A stretch of DNA of 64,000 nucleotides from Paenibacillus dendritiformis (GTDB taxonomy: Bacteria; Bacillota; Bacilli; Paenibacillales; Paenibacillaceae), in contig NZ_OX216966.1 of the NCBI RefSeq assembly GCF_945605565.1, positions 2,305,501 to 2,369,500 on the forward strand. Direction: 5' to 3'. The notes under the pieces are model-generated. The model had not been told where the DNA came from, made no database searches, and saw only the letters and a list, made by a program, of their open reading frames with translations. Of the stretch, positions 16,714 to 26,891 are shown in pieces. A program made the translations under genes and the position numbers. Within the stretch, counting starts at the first letter, position 1. Every line of letters starts with the position of its first letter.

Positions 16714-17784
16714 ATGAGGCGGACAAGTGGTTGGCGGCAAGGAAGTCTGGCGGTAATACTGACACTCCCTTTACTATTGAGTGCCTGCGGAGGCGGCGAT
16801 GGGGCCATTGACGCGCCTCCGTCCGATATTGAAGCAAGGATGATGGCGGAAGCGGAAGGCGGATTGGGTTCCCCCGGCACGAGTCTGACTGGGCAGGAGG
16901 ATGCGCAGACGGACGCCAACATGACGGTCTATCTGCGGGACCGGAACGGCTATCTGGCCCCGATCTCCTACCAGTGGGATGCGGCGGACGGGAAGGGCCT
17001 CGCGCAGGCCTCGCTGGAGCTGCTCGTGAAGCAGGGCTTGCACAGCGCCAAGCTTCCTGCCGGATTCGAGGCGGTGCTGCCCCAAGGGACAGGCGTTACG
17101 AATGTGACGTTGAAGCCGGAGCAGAAGCTCGCGATTGTAGAGCTGTCGAAGGAGTTCGCCAATTATGAGCCGGCAGAGGAACGGCAGATGCTAGAAGCGA
17201 TAACGTGGACGCTGACCTCGCTGCCGGACGTGGAGAACGTCCAGCTGTGGATGGATTCGCATAAATTGAACGAAATGCCGAAAAACGGCACGCCATTGGA
17301 TATCCCGTTGAACCGCCAGTTCGGAATCAATGTGGAGAAATCCGATTCGGTTAATTATTTGCGCTCGATGCCGGTGACCCTTTATTTCTCCAGCTACAGC
17401 GAGGAGGGCAAGTCCTATTTCGTGCCCGTCACCCGGCTCGTCGAGCCGTCGAGTAATCCGATTGAAGCGACACTGGAGCAAATTATTGCGGGGCCGCTCA
17501 ATCCGAAGAGGCTGGAGCGGGTCGCTTCGGACGAGACAACCGTCAGCGCGATTGCCCAGGAGGGCGATACGCTGACCGTCGATCTGGCCGATACAATGTT
17601 CGAGGCGGGCGAGCCGGTGCCGGCCGAGCTGTTGAAGGCCGTCGTTCTGTCGCTGACCGAGCGGGAAGGCATTGCCAAGGTGAGAATAAAGATGAACGGC
17701 AACGCGGATATTCAAGGTACCGATAAGAAAAACTATTCGGAGCCTGTGGCGCGGCCGGTCATTAATCCGGCCTGGAAAGGGTAG
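16714..17784 (+). CDS. gerM: Sporulation/germination lipoprotein GerM
   Basis: GerM is a mother-cell lipoprotein needed for engulfment and normal germination. The ATG at 16714 is correctly spaced from gaaggaggt; the in-frame TTG at 16693 lies inside that ribosome site. The 356-residue product has a lipoprotein signal (LLLSACGG, Cys25) and two GerMN domains, about residues 70-180 (from NMTVYLRDRNGYL) and 205-335 (from MPVTLYFSSYSEEG, with PIEATLEQIIAGP). The order gerM-rph-rdgB is the same as gerM-rph-ysnA in Bacillus subtilis. The spacing to rph is 85 bp. Confidence 0.93.
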   Translation: MRRTSGWRQGSLAVILTLPLLLSACGGGDGAIDAPPSDIEARMMAEAEGGLGSPGTSLTGQEDAQTDANMTVYLRDRNGYLAPISYQWDAADGKGLAQASLELLVKQGLHSAKLPAGFEAVLPQGTGVTNVTLKPEQKLAIVELSKEFANYEPAEERQMLEAITWTLTSLPDVENVQLWMDSHKLNEMPKNGTPLDIPLNRQFGINVEKSDSVNYLRSMPVTLYFSSYSEEGKSYFVPVTRLVEPSSNPIEATLEQIIAGPLNPKRLERVASDETTVSAIAQEGDTLTVDLADTMFEAGEPVPAELLKAVVLSLTEREGIAKVRIKMNGNADIQGTDKKNYSEPVARPVINPAWKG

Positions 17785-17869
17785 AACAGGTGATTTTCGC
17801 CAAGGTCTTTGATAGAATAAGAAAATGTTCCCTATCGGACGACAGAGCAATGTCAGGAGGCATAAATTC

Positions 17870-18643
17870 ATGAGAAGCAACGGACGACAGGCGGATGAAC
17901 TCCGCCCGATTACGATTCGGACGAATACGAATAAATACGCGGAGGGCTCGGTCCTCATCGAAGTGGGCGACACGAGGGTCATGTGCACGGCATCGATTGA
18001 CGAGAAGGTTCCCCCGTTCATGAAAGGGCAGGGGAAGGGCTGGATTACGGCCGAATACTCGATGCTGCCCCGGGCGACGCAGGTTCGCAATCAGCGTGAA
18101 TCGGCCCGCGGCAAGCTGACGGGACGCACAATGGAGATACAACGGCTGATCGGCCGCGCGCTCCGCTCCGTCGTTGATCTGCATGCGCTGGGCGAGCGCA
18201 CCATCACGCTCGATTGCGACGTGCTGCAGGCGGACGGAGGCACGCGTACGACATCGATCACCGGATCGTTCGTTGCGATGGCGATGGCGGTCAACAAGAT
18301 CGCAACCCAGCACAATCTGTCCAAGTTCCCGATTACCGATTTTTTGGGCTCGGTCAGTGTAGGCATCCTGCAAGGGAAGACGCTCCTCGACTTGAACTAT
18401 GATGAGGATTCGACGGCCAAGGTCGATATGAACGTCGTCATGACCGGCAGCGGCAAGTTCGTGGAGGTGCAGGGCACCGGCGAGGAGAGCCCGTTCTCGC
18501 GTCAAGAGCTGAACGATCTTCTTGCCGTGGCGGAGAAGGGCATATTGGATATCGTCAAGCTGCAGAAGGAAGCGCTCGGACCGATTGCCGACAAAATTTC
18601 CGCTCAAGCCGAAGCAGCCGAAGGAGAGACAGCGAAGCCATGA
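17870..18643 (+). CDS. rph: Ribonuclease PH
   Basis: RNase PH trims the 3' end of tRNA precursors using phosphate. The start ATG at 17870 ([16 protein letters not shown]...) follows tcaggaggca and gives 257 residues, the usual length. Conserved pieces are [16 protein letters not shown], the [34 protein letters not shown] core and [10 protein letters not shown]. The stop overlaps the rdgB start (ATGA), so the two are translationally coupled. A longer frame from 17825 is not supported by a ribosome site. Confidence 0.95.
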   Translation: MRSNGRQADELRPITIRTNTNKYAEGSVLIEVGDTRVMCTASIDEKVPPFMKGQGKGWITAEYSMLPRATQVRNQRESARGKLTGRTMEIQRLIGRALRSVVDLHALGERTITLDCDVLQADGGTRTTSITGSFVAMAMAVNKIATQHNLSKFPITDFLGSVSVGILQGKTLLDLNYDEDSTAKVDMNVVMTGSGKFVEVQGTGEESPFSRQELNDLLAVAEKGILDIVKLQKEALGPIADKISAQAEAAEGETAKP

Positions 18644-19305
18644 ACACAGGGGAAGCCATGATACCGCAGCAAGATACGATTATTATCGCGACACAGAACA
18701 AGGGCAAGCTGAAGGAATTTCAGCTTGCCTTCCAATCGCTCGGCAAGCGTGTGCTGAGCATGGCCGATTATCCGCAGCTTCCCGACATTGAGGAGGATGG
18801 CGACACGTTCACGGCCAATGCGCTGAAGAAGGCGAAGACAATGGCCGAGGCGCTGAATCTGCCGGTGCTGGCCGATGATTCCGGCCTATGCGTCGATCGG
18901 CTGGACGGGGCGCCAGGCGTCTACTCCGCCCGATACGCGGGCGGGCATGGGGATGACCAGGCCAACAACGCGAAGCTGCTGACGGAGCTCGGGAAGCTTC
19001 CTCCGCTGGAAGCGAACGCGGAAGCTCCGGCCGGCTGCCGTATTCTGAGCCCGGCCCGGTTCGTCTGCGTCCTCGTCTTGTATGATCCGGCGCGGCAGTC
19101 CTTCGTCGAGGCCGCCGGCACCGCTGACGGCTATATTATCGACCAGCCCCGGGGCAATCATGGATTCGGCTATGATCCCCTCTTCTATCTTCCGGAGCTG
19201 GGACGCACGATGGCCGAGTTGACGCCGGAGGAGAAGGAGCGCATCAGCCATCGCGGCGCAGCCATCCGCCTGATGCTGGATAAGCTTCGCTCCGGGACAG
19301 CCTGA
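18640..19305 (+). CDS. rdgB: XTP/dITP diphosphatase (RdgB/HAM1 family)
   Basis: The enzyme hydrolyses non-canonical purine triphosphates (XTP, dITP, ITP) to keep them out of nucleic acids. The 221-residue frame shows [18 protein letters not shown], the [28 protein letters not shown] core and [27 protein letters not shown], all hallmarks of the family. The first ATG overlaps the rph stop; a second ATG at 18658 has an aggggaag site just upstream and is equally possible. A short insert (about residues 125-135, rich in Ala and Pro) makes it slightly longer than Bacillus YsnA. Confidence 0.95.
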   Translation: MNTGEAMIPQQDTIIIATQNKGKLKEFQLAFQSLGKRVLSMADYPQLPDIEEDGDTFTANALKKAKTMAEALNLPVLADDSGLCVDRLDGAPGVYSARYAGGHGDDQANNAKLLTELGKLPPLEANAEAPAGCRILSPARFVCVLVLYDPARQSFVEAAGTADGYIIDQPRGNHGFGYDPLFYLPELGRTMAELTPEEKERISHRGAAIRLMLDKLRSGTA

Positions 19306-19349
19306 CGGCTTCGGGCGGGGAAGGAACCGGCGGAGACCGCATTTTTTGG

Positions 19350-19380
19350 ACCGCATCGCTTGCTGCGATGCGGTTTTTTA
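19350..19380 (+). terminator. Terminator of gerM-rph-rdgB
   Basis: accgcatcg and cgatgcggt pair around a short loop, followed by tttttatttaatttta. Confidence 0.85.
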
Positions 19381-19468
19381 TTTAATTTTATATTTTTGAT
19401 AAGAATACTATGGATTAATACTAGGCAACGAACGGAAAATATGAGAAAATACGGTCAACACATGTTGA

Positions 19469-20779
<1,311 letters not shown>

Positions 20780-20832
20780 GCCGGATACCCGGATAGCAGG
20801 CGCTGTCTGTCCGGGATTCGGGCCACACAAAG

Positions 20833-20874
20833 ACACACGCCGCGGGGCGAGGAACCCGTTGGCGTGTGTTTTTG
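20833..20874. terminator. Bidirectional terminator between metY and asnB
   Basis: acacacgcc and ggcgtgtgt enclose a GC-rich loop. Ttttt follows on the plus strand, and cttt on the minus strand for converging asnB. Confidence 0.8.
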
Positions 20875-20917
20875 GCTTCTTGCCGGGGAGCATGGAGGGT
20901 GCCGTTGAGACATGCCG

Positions 20918-22765
20918 TTACCACGCGACCCTGATATTGTACTCGCGGAGCCAGCTGTCCACTTGAAGCAAATAAGCGAACAGCTGCGGGCCAGACATCA
21001 GCTGCCCGAACCAAGGAAGATGAGAGCTCGCTTCTTCGGAGGCGGCGATCTCGCGGATTCGATCCGGTTGAACGAACTGATGCAGCGGCGAGGCCGGATC
21101 GTCGAGCCGCGCCAGGGCTTGGCGACGCACCGCCTGCAAATAATTCGGATTATGCGTTTTCGGGAACGGGCTCTTTTTCCGGTACAGCACCTCCTCCGGC
21201 AGAACACCTTCCAGCGCTTTGCGGAGCAGTCCTTTTTCCCGGCCGCCATACATCTTGATGCTCCACGGAATATTGTAGACGTACTCGACAAGCCGATGAT
21301 CGGTATACGGGACGCGCACCTCCAGCCCTACCCCCATGCTCATCCGGTCCTTGCGGTCGAGCAGGGTCGGCATGAAGCGGGTAATATTGAGATAGGACAT
21401 CACCCGCATTTTGGCCGCCTGCGCCTCTTCTCCCGGCAGGGGCACCACTTCCCGCACAGCGTCGGCATACCGGTCCGCGACATATTCTTCGGCGCGAATC
21501 TGCTTCGCCACTTCCGGATGAAGAAGGCTGGCGCGGAGCGGAGTCGCCAGCGCCCAAGGGAAGGTGTCGGCGTTCAATGCATCCTCCCTGTGGAACCACG
21601 GATAGCCGCCGAACACTTCATCCGCCGCTTCGCCGGACAGAGCGACCGTGGCGCCTTTCTTAATCTCCTCACAGAAGAGCAGCAGGGAGCCGTCGATATC
21701 GGCCATTCCGGGCATATCCCGCACGCGTACCGCCTGCTGCAGCGAGTTGACCAGCTCCGGCGTATCGAACTGTATCCAATGATGGGCTGTGCCGAGCGTC
21801 TCGACCATGCGTTCAATCCATGGCGCGTCTGCATTCGGTTGAAACGCGTGAGCCTTGAAAAATTTATCATTATCCACATAATCGACGGAATACGTATGGA
21901 GAGGGCCTAATCCGTGACGTTCATAGTGACGGATAGTCAAGGCCGTCAACGCGCTGGAATCCAGGCCTCCGGAGAGGAAGGTGCAGACAGGCACGTCGGA
22001 GACGAGCTGACGCTCTACGGTGTCCTCCAGCAGTTCGCGAACCCGCTGCGCCGTCTCCTCCGCGGTTGCTTCATGCGGCATGCTCTGCAGCGTCCAGTAC
22101 GCCTGAATGCGGACGCCGTTGCGGTCATAGCGGAGCGTATGTCCCGGGCGAAGCTCCGCCAGATCGCGATATACCCCGTGTCCGGGTGTCCGGGCGGGGC
22201 CAATCATCCATACTTCAGCGACGCCTTCCGCATTGACCACCGGCTCGATATCCGGATGGGCGAGCATCGCCTTCGGCTCTGAACCGAACAGGAGGAATCC
22301 ATTCCCGCGGGCATAGAAGAGCGGCTTCACCCCGAGCCGATCCCGGGCCATGAACAGACGCTGTTCCGCCTCATCCCATATCGCGAACGCGAAGATGCCG
22401 TTCATCCGCTCAACGCAGCTGTCCTTCCATTCCTGATAAGCGAGAAGGAGCACTTCCGTATCGCATTGGGTCCGGAAGCGGTAACCGCGGCTGGCCAGTT
22501 CATCTCTTAGCTCCTTCGTATTGTACAATTCCCCGTTATACGTAATGGCATAGGTCCCTCGTTCCGTATGGCGAATCATCGGCTGAGCGCCATTTTCCGG
22601 ATCAATGACGGACAATCTGCGGTGGCCAAGCGCGCACGGACCGGAGATCCATGTTCCTTTGGCATCCGGTCCGCGTGCGGATAACGTTTCGGTCATATGC
22701 TCCAAGACGCTGGAATACTGCGTCAAGTCCCTTTTCCAATCGATCCATCCAGTAATTCCACACAT
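20918..22765 (-). CDS. asnB: Asparagine synthase (glutamine-hydrolysing)
   Basis: The protein begins MCGITGWIDW, so Cys2 is the glutaminase nucleophile. The N-terminal amidotransferase domain (about 1-190) includes SVIDPENGAQPMI and YNGELYNTKELRDEL. The synthetase domain carries the pyrophosphate loop FLSGGLDSSALTAL (about residue 260) and VALSGEAADEVFGGYPWF. The 615-residue length is close to the AsnO-type enzyme of Bacillus subtilis (614). It makes asparagine from aspartate, ATP and glutamine nitrogen. It is transcribed divergently from a run of small orphan genes, with a 207-bp gap. Confidence 0.94.
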   Translation of the reverse strand: MCGITGWIDWKRDLTQYSSVLEHMTETLSARGPDAKGTWISGPCALGHRRLSVIDPENGAQPMIRHTERGTYAITYNGELYNTKELRDELASRGYRFRTQCDTEVLLLAYQEWKDSCVERMNGIFAFAIWDEAEQRLFMARDRLGVKPLFYARGNGFLLFGSEPKAMLAHPDIEPVVNAEGVAEVWMIGPARTPGHGVYRDLAELRPGHTLRYDRNGVRIQAYWTLQSMPHEATAEETAQRVRELLEDTVERQLVSDVPVCTFLSGGLDSSALTALTIRHYERHGLGPLHTYSVDYVDNDKFFKAHAFQPNADAPWIERMVETLGTAHHWIQFDTPELVNSLQQAVRVRDMPGMADIDGSLLLFCEEIKKGATVALSGEAADEVFGGYPWFHREDALNADTFPWALATPLRASLLHPEVAKQIRAEEYVADRYADAVREVVPLPGEEAQAAKMRVMSYLNITRFMPTLLDRKDRMSMGVGLEVRVPYTDHRLVEYVYNIPWSIKMYGGREKGLLRKALEGVLPEEVLYRKKSPFPKTHNPNYLQAVRRQALARLDDPASPLHQFVQPDRIREIAASEEASSHLPWFGQLMSGPQLFAYLLQVDSWLREYNIRVAW

Positions 22766-22972
22766 GTAACGTTCATCCTCTCCGCACCAATCTCTCCCCG
22801 GAAGAATGATGAACCGGGTTCATCGGAAGATTGAGATAATAACATGGTTATGCGAAAAACAGCATAAGATGTATGTCCATCGGGAGAAGATAAAGAAAAA
22901 CTCCTGCCTGTGCCGGACGAAGGGCATGAATCGAACGCCCGGTCGGGCGGTGGGAAAAAAGGAGGGGTGACG

Positions 22973-23275
22973 ATGGAACGCCGTCCGATGTATGTATCCG
23001 TGCAACGGCGGACCATATTTTCCGACCCGGAAGCGGAAAGCTATGAGTTCAAGGTGGACGCCAACGAGGAGGAGATTCAGCATCTTCAGGGCTTGATGGA
23101 TCAGCTTGGCGAAGCGGAAACCGATGTCTTTCACAACGTCTTGGCCCTTACTCCGACCGGGACGGAGGAGAAGTTGAACATGCCTTATAAGCAGCGGTTG
23201 AATGCTGTCTATATGTGTATTCATAAATTGGGCACGGCAGATACGAAGCGATTTATCGAGCAAATGCTTGATTAA
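22973..23275 (+). CDS. Small hypothetical protein, first of three small genes
   Basis: I do not recognise a family. The ATG at 22973 has a strong aaaaggaggggtga ribosome site and gives 100 residues; the frame is open to 22910 without support. The protein is soluble and acidic, with a long helical middle (DANEEEIQHLQGLMDQLGE) and a helical C terminus, and contains a single Cys. Codon use matches neighbouring genes. The next gene starts 29 bp downstream, again with a good ribosome site, so the two are probably co-transcribed. Confidence 0.75.
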   Translation: MERRPMYVSVQRRTIFSDPEAESYEFKVDANEEEIQHLQGLMDQLGEAETDVFHNVLALTPTGTEEKLNMPYKQRLNAVYMCIHKLGTADTKRFIEQMLD

Positions 23276-23304
23276 AAGATGAGACACGACAGGAGGAAGC
23301 ACTC

Positions 23305-23652
23305 ATGACATGGAAAGCAACCAAATTCCGGCGTCCGGTTGAAATCGACGGTCGGCTGTGCGCCGAAATCGGCATGATTCCTGCGGATGAAAAGGCCACG
23401 CCGATCCTCGCTTATATTGCGCCCGTACGCAACGGAGGCTATGAGCTGGTCCGGGCCGTGCGCAACGATGCGAACTATGAGACGGATTGGTACGACAATC
23501 CGATGCATACTGCTTTTGAGGAATTCGCCGCCGAGGATTTCGGGGCAGACACGCTGGGCGCGGAAGTGAACGGCAAGGATATGCTGCTGGATGCCGCACT
23601 CGGCTCGACAGAGGTCAGGGATGCCGTCGACCATCTGTTCCAGATGGATTAA
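23305..23652 (+). CDS. Small hypothetical protein, second of three small genes
   Basis: 115 residues, no signal peptide or membrane segment, mixed beta/alpha and acidic towards the C terminus. The ATG at 23305 follows acaggaggaagc. No recognised domain. The gene lies between two other small genes with strong ribosome sites, which supports a real operon, but nothing in the sequence indicates function. Confidence 0.72.
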   Translation: MTWKATKFRRPVEIDGRLCAEIGMIPADEKATPILAYIAPVRNGGYELVRAVRNDANYETDWYDNPMHTAFEEFAAEDFGADTLGAEVNGKDMLLDAALGSTEVRDAVDHLFQMD

Positions 23653-23728
23653 CGGGCCGATCCCGGATCGGACGAAGCGGAAAGCCCAGTCCGAGGGCGA
23701 GGACTTGAGAAGGGGAGGTGACAAGAAG

Positions 23729-23869
23729 ATGGCAGGTTCCAAGGATAACAAAGGCAATAAGTATGAGCAGCAGCCGAATCATGCCGATGCGGTGATCAAG
23801 GCCAACCCGAAGCATCCGGCTCAGAAAAACCCGTGGGATGACAGCGGCCGAAAATCCGGCTACGAATAA
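23729..23869 (+). CDS. 46-residue hydrophilic protein, possibly spore-associated
   Basis: The ATG at 23729 follows agaaggggaggtgac, one of the strongest ribosome sites in the window, and is the basis for calling this short gene. The product is very hydrophilic, rich in Lys, Asn, Pro and Gly (MAGSKDNKGNKYEQQ...NPWDDSGRKSGYE), without hydrophobic core. That composition resembles small acid-soluble or other minor spore proteins, but no family motif is visible, so the spore link is only a guess. Confidence 0.6.
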   Translation: MAGSKDNKGNKYEQQPNHADAVIKANPKHPAQKNPWDDSGRKSGYE

Positions 23870-23880
23870 GGAGCACGCGC

Positions 23881-23916
23881 GCCCGGACCCGGCACGCATG
23901 GCGTGCGGACCCGGGC
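23881..23916. terminator. Bidirectional hairpin after the small-gene cluster
   Basis: An imperfect GC-rich stem (gcccgg...gcacgc with gcgtgc...ccgggc) lies between the converging small operon and the DUF4870-like gene. Confidence 0.5.
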
Positions 23917-23935
23917 GTCCATTTCCGTTTGTCCT

Positions 23936-24238
23936 TTAGAATACACGGCCTTCGCGCAGCACGCGTATCCCCATATATACATTCCACACGACGAGAATGA
24001 GCGCGATCGCTCCCAGCAGCAAAATGATCCCGATGCTGAAAAACGGATGTACCGCAAATAAGCTGAATAACCCTACGACCAAAAAGAAGTACGGCAAAAT
24101 ATGCGAAATAAGCGCCCGCCCTGCATGCTTTCTTACATAATCATCATTCGTTACGAGCAGGATGATGAGCGGCAGGATCACCCCGGCAAAAAAGATGCTG
24201 AAATAGCTCAGAGAAGCTAAAATATAGCGTGTCGACAA
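23936..24238 (-). CDS. Small integral membrane protein, DUF4870/Tic20-like
   Basis: The 100-residue protein has three hydrophobic segments (residues about 7-29, 42-62 and 68-90) joined by short loops. The first loop, LVTNDDYVRKHAGRALISHILPYF, matches the DUF4870 pattern where a charged, His-containing loop precedes the second helix. The ATG at 24238 follows gaggaggga. Function unknown. It is monocistronic. Confidence 0.7.
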   Translation of the reverse strand: MSTRYILASLSYFSIFFAGVILPLIILLVTNDDYVRKHAGRALISHILPYFFLVVGLFSLFAVHPFFSIGIILLLGAIALILVVWNVYMGIRVLREGRVF

Positions 24239-24469
24239 AGAAACTCCCTCCTCTCGGACTCCGATTCATTCGTACGCGTAGTGTGCGCGGACCTGCATCA
24301 TTCTATTACCCGCATCCCCTGAAGGCGACGACATCCCGCGATAGGCAGCTATGGCCTAGGCAGTTTGGGAATTAACAAGATTTTATCATCAAGGGCGGGG
24401 AAAATATTTTTGATTTTTTATGAATTCCGCGCATGGTAAAATTACCCTAACCAAGCGGGGAGGTCCTGG

Positions 24470-25036
24470 ATGAATATATTTCGAATGATGCTTACTCTTA
24501 TGGTTATGGTGCTGTTGTCCGGGTGCGGCGATGAATGGAAGCCGGATACGATGTCCATCGAAGATCTGAGTATCGTCAAGGTGGATGATGAGAATTTGAA
24601 AGTCGGCTACGGAATGAAGAGAAGCGACGCAGAAAAGGTATTAGGGACGGGAGAAAAGTTCACATCTAACATTGATATCTATGAACATGGTGTGTCCGTC
24701 GTTTACCGGGTAAATCCAGATAGCGGGGAAGAAACCGTCGTGCTTATCGGGCTTACTGAAAACTCACAAAATGCGTACCGCACCATGAGGGGGGTGCAAG
24801 TCGGAGATCGGACAAGCGACATCCTCGCCTTATATGGCGAGAAATATCTGATTTCAGGCGGCTTGTCCTATGCCTACCAATACGATCTCCAAAACAAAAA
24901 GTTCATCGATACGGTCGTTACCGGCTCCAAAGAAGACGCTTATGAACAGATCAGGACAGAGTTTATTGTTGGTAAAGACGGACATGCGAATAAAATTTAC
25001 CTGTTCGATCTGCATGCGGGTCTCTATTTGGAATAG
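24470..25036 (+). CDS. Hypothetical lipoprotein
   Basis: 188 residues, with a clear lipoprotein signal (MMLTLMVMVLLSGCG, Cys19). The mature part is beta-rich and appears to contain two related halves: KVGYGMKRSDAEKVLGTGEKF and MRGVQVGDRTSDILALYGEKY. Each half pairs a short strand with a helix of the type 'G-x-x-x-x-D-(A/I)-x-x-(V/L)-x-G', which recalls SmpA/OmlA- or BLIP-like folds. The start ATG follows agcggggagg. It is single, with its own terminator. Confidence 0.75.
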   Translation: MNIFRMMLTLMVMVLLSGCGDEWKPDTMSIEDLSIVKVDDENLKVGYGMKRSDAEKVLGTGEKFTSNIDIYEHGVSVVYRVNPDSGEETVVLIGLTENSQNAYRTMRGVQVGDRTSDILALYGEKYLISGGLSYAYQYDLQNKKFIDTVVTGSKEDAYEQIRTEFIVGKDGHANKIYLFDLHAGLYLE

Positions 25037-25037
25037 T

Positions 25038-25070
25038 ACAAAGCCTCGGATGCTCCGAGGCTTTGTGTCC
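25038..25070 (+). terminator. Terminator after the lipoprotein gene
   Basis: acaaagcctcgga and tccgaggctttgt form a perfect 13-bp stem with a 3-base loop, followed by gtcc; the stem ends in T-rich sequence. Confidence 0.75.
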
Positions 25071-25097
25071 TTCGTATGAACATGTGCTTAATAAAGT

Positions 25098-25137
25098 AAA
25101 AACACTCCAATCCCTTGTCTCGCAAGGTGCCGGAGCG
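25098..25137 (-). terminator. Terminator of tRNA-Arg
   Basis: On the minus strand a stem built from cgctcc/ggag(t)g and ccttg/caagg is followed by ttttta. It lies about 30 bp past the 3' end of the tRNA. Confidence 0.5.
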
Positions 25138-25167
25138 TCCCAATTGAATAGCTATGTAAAAAATAAC

Positions 25168-25244
<77 letters not shown>

Positions 25245-25259
25245 AAAAGAAGATAATCT

Positions 25260-25740
25260 GTTTTTGCAACATTAATGATTTTATCAAAAATCTTCTTACC
25301 TTGCAACCATCAAACCGAAAAAAATGAGAAAAAAATAGGAGCAGCTTTTTTTGGGCGGAAATCTTCCCCCCTCGTTATGGACGAAGGCATGCGTGAGAAC
25401 TAGATTCCGTAACTATTCACCCGCATGACACGTATAAAGGAGACAAAAGATTTGGAGATGCCTTTACATTCGCCGGTTTTGTGCCGATTTTATTCCCAGT
25501 ATGTTTTGCATCCAGCCGATTTGCACAGGCTGTTCATAAAGGGGAACGGGAAGGGGTACTCTGAAAAGAGTATCCGGGGCTGAGTCGGCATATCCGGGTG
25601 ATTCGCAGGGGGAGAACTGCATGGCGATATGGTATAATGGCTTATCGGCATGACGGATGCCGCCGCTCCCGCATCCCGTACAAATCATACATAAGATCGA
25701 TGGAAGGCTACTGTAGTCGGCTTGATATAGAAAGAAGGTG
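25260..25740. other. Gene-free stretch upstream of the ysoA-like gene
   Basis: No frame here has a ribosome site or protein-like composition. A hairpin with a GAAA tetraloop (ggtactct-GAAA-agagtatcc, about 25555-25576) and a TATAAT at 25633-25638 without a good -35 are the only signals seen. Confidence 0.5.
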
Positions 25741-25745
25741 CTTGC

Positions 25746-26693
25746 ATGACGGACGATCAGATCCTGCCGGAAAAAAACAATGTCGTTCTGTTTCCGAAAA
25801 CGCATGATTATTACCAAATCGAATTGACACGCATGCTGGAGTCCGAGCGTTACGGAGAAGCGATCGCGCTGCTCCGCTTCCTGCTGCAATGCGGAGGAGA
25901 GGACGATCAGATTAGAGCGGAGTGGAACGCGCTGATGCAATGGTTAATAACGGCGTTCCCGGAAGCAGAGCGGGCCGCTGAAGAAGGCTTCCCGGAGGCG
26001 GGGCCTTGGACCGAGGAAGCCGAGGACAGCGGAGAGACGGAACGGGATATGTTGAAGCAGCAGATCCATCAGAAGCTTCAAGCAGACAGTGAATATATCG
26101 CAAGGCTGCTCGCCTCGCTGACCGAAGGCGATATGGATGATCGCAAGCTCCTTGTCCTGGAGCAGCTGGCGGCGGCCGAGGATGATTCTATCGATCCTTC
26201 GCTGATTCGGATGCTGGAGCATGAGCGGCTTCATCCGCTCTTGCAATTCGGCATTTTGCAGACGCTGAAGCGGCGGGGAATCGAAGGGGAGGTATTTTTT
26301 ACCCGCGGCCAGGAGCGCGTCGTCGTCGATATCGAAGCGACGCCGCTCGATCTGGAGTCGTATCCTCCGAATGCGGTTGCTCCGGCGGAGAGGGTGAATG
26401 AATCCGCGGCGGTGCGGGAGCCGTCGCTCGCCTACTTCGCATCCGAGATGTGGCAGCAGTTCCTTAAGCTGATATACGGCACTTCTACGTACCGCCGTCT
26501 CTGCGAAGGGGATGAACGGGAAGCGGATGCTTGGGCGGCCGCCCTGCACCGGATCGTCGCCCGGCTGCTTCATATCGAAGAGGAGGAAGCGGAGGTTAAG
26601 ACGATCTACGGACTGACCGGGGAGCTGCGGATTAGCTATGAGCGGGCGCTGCGGGCGATTACGCGATCGCTGAGCGGGGAGCAGGATACCTGA
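25746..26693 (+). CDS. TPR-like hypothetical protein in the ysoA position
   Basis: 315 residues, starting ATG at 25746 behind gaaagaaggtgc. The protein is almost entirely alpha-helical and strongly acidic, with an N-terminal segment typical of tetratricopeptide proteins (YYQIELTRMLESERYGEAIALLRFLLQCG) and several further helix pairs. In Bacillus subtilis the TPR protein YsoA is encoded directly upstream of tig, as here. That supports the assignment by position as well as type. No catalytic motif; an adaptor or scaffolding role would fit TPR proteins in general. Confidence 0.7.
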   Translation: MTDDQILPEKNNVVLFPKTHDYYQIELTRMLESERYGEAIALLRFLLQCGGEDDQIRAEWNALMQWLITAFPEAERAAEEGFPEAGPWTEEAEDSGETERDMLKQQIHQKLQADSEYIARLLASLTEGDMDDRKLLVLEQLAAAEDDSIDPSLIRMLEHERLHPLLQFGILQTLKRRGIEGEVFFTRGQERVVVDIEATPLDLESYPPNAVAPAERVNESAAVREPSLAYFASEMWQQFLKLIYGTSTYRRLCEGDEREADAWAAALHRIVARLLHIEEEEAEVKTIYGLTGELRISYERALRAITRSLSGEQDT

Positions 26694-26792
26694 ACCGGCG
26701 ATGGGGCGGGGAATTCTATCCGGCGGCCCCGTCTCTATGACAGCCGAGAAAAAACATATAATGGCACATAGGAAATGCCTGTAAGCATTGCC

Positions 26793-26821
26793 TTGAAAAA
26801 CTTTTCGTAGTCGGCTATACT
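26793..26821 (+). promoter_or_regulatory. Sigma-A promoter of tig
   Basis: TTGAAA at 26793 and TATACT at 26816 are exactly 17 bp apart, 70 bp upstream of the tig start codon. Confidence 0.75.
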
Positions 26822-26891
26822 ATAGTGGTTATTCCGGACGTATAATGGTACACTCTAGCCATGTGATCTTTTTTGGAGGGGAAGGCATAAA

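Noticed and set aside
25540..25640. TPP-like or other riboswitch before the ysoA-like gene
   Set aside because: A CTGAG string and a GAAA-loop hairpin are present, but the other conserved TPP segments are missing, and the downstream gene is not a thiamine gene.
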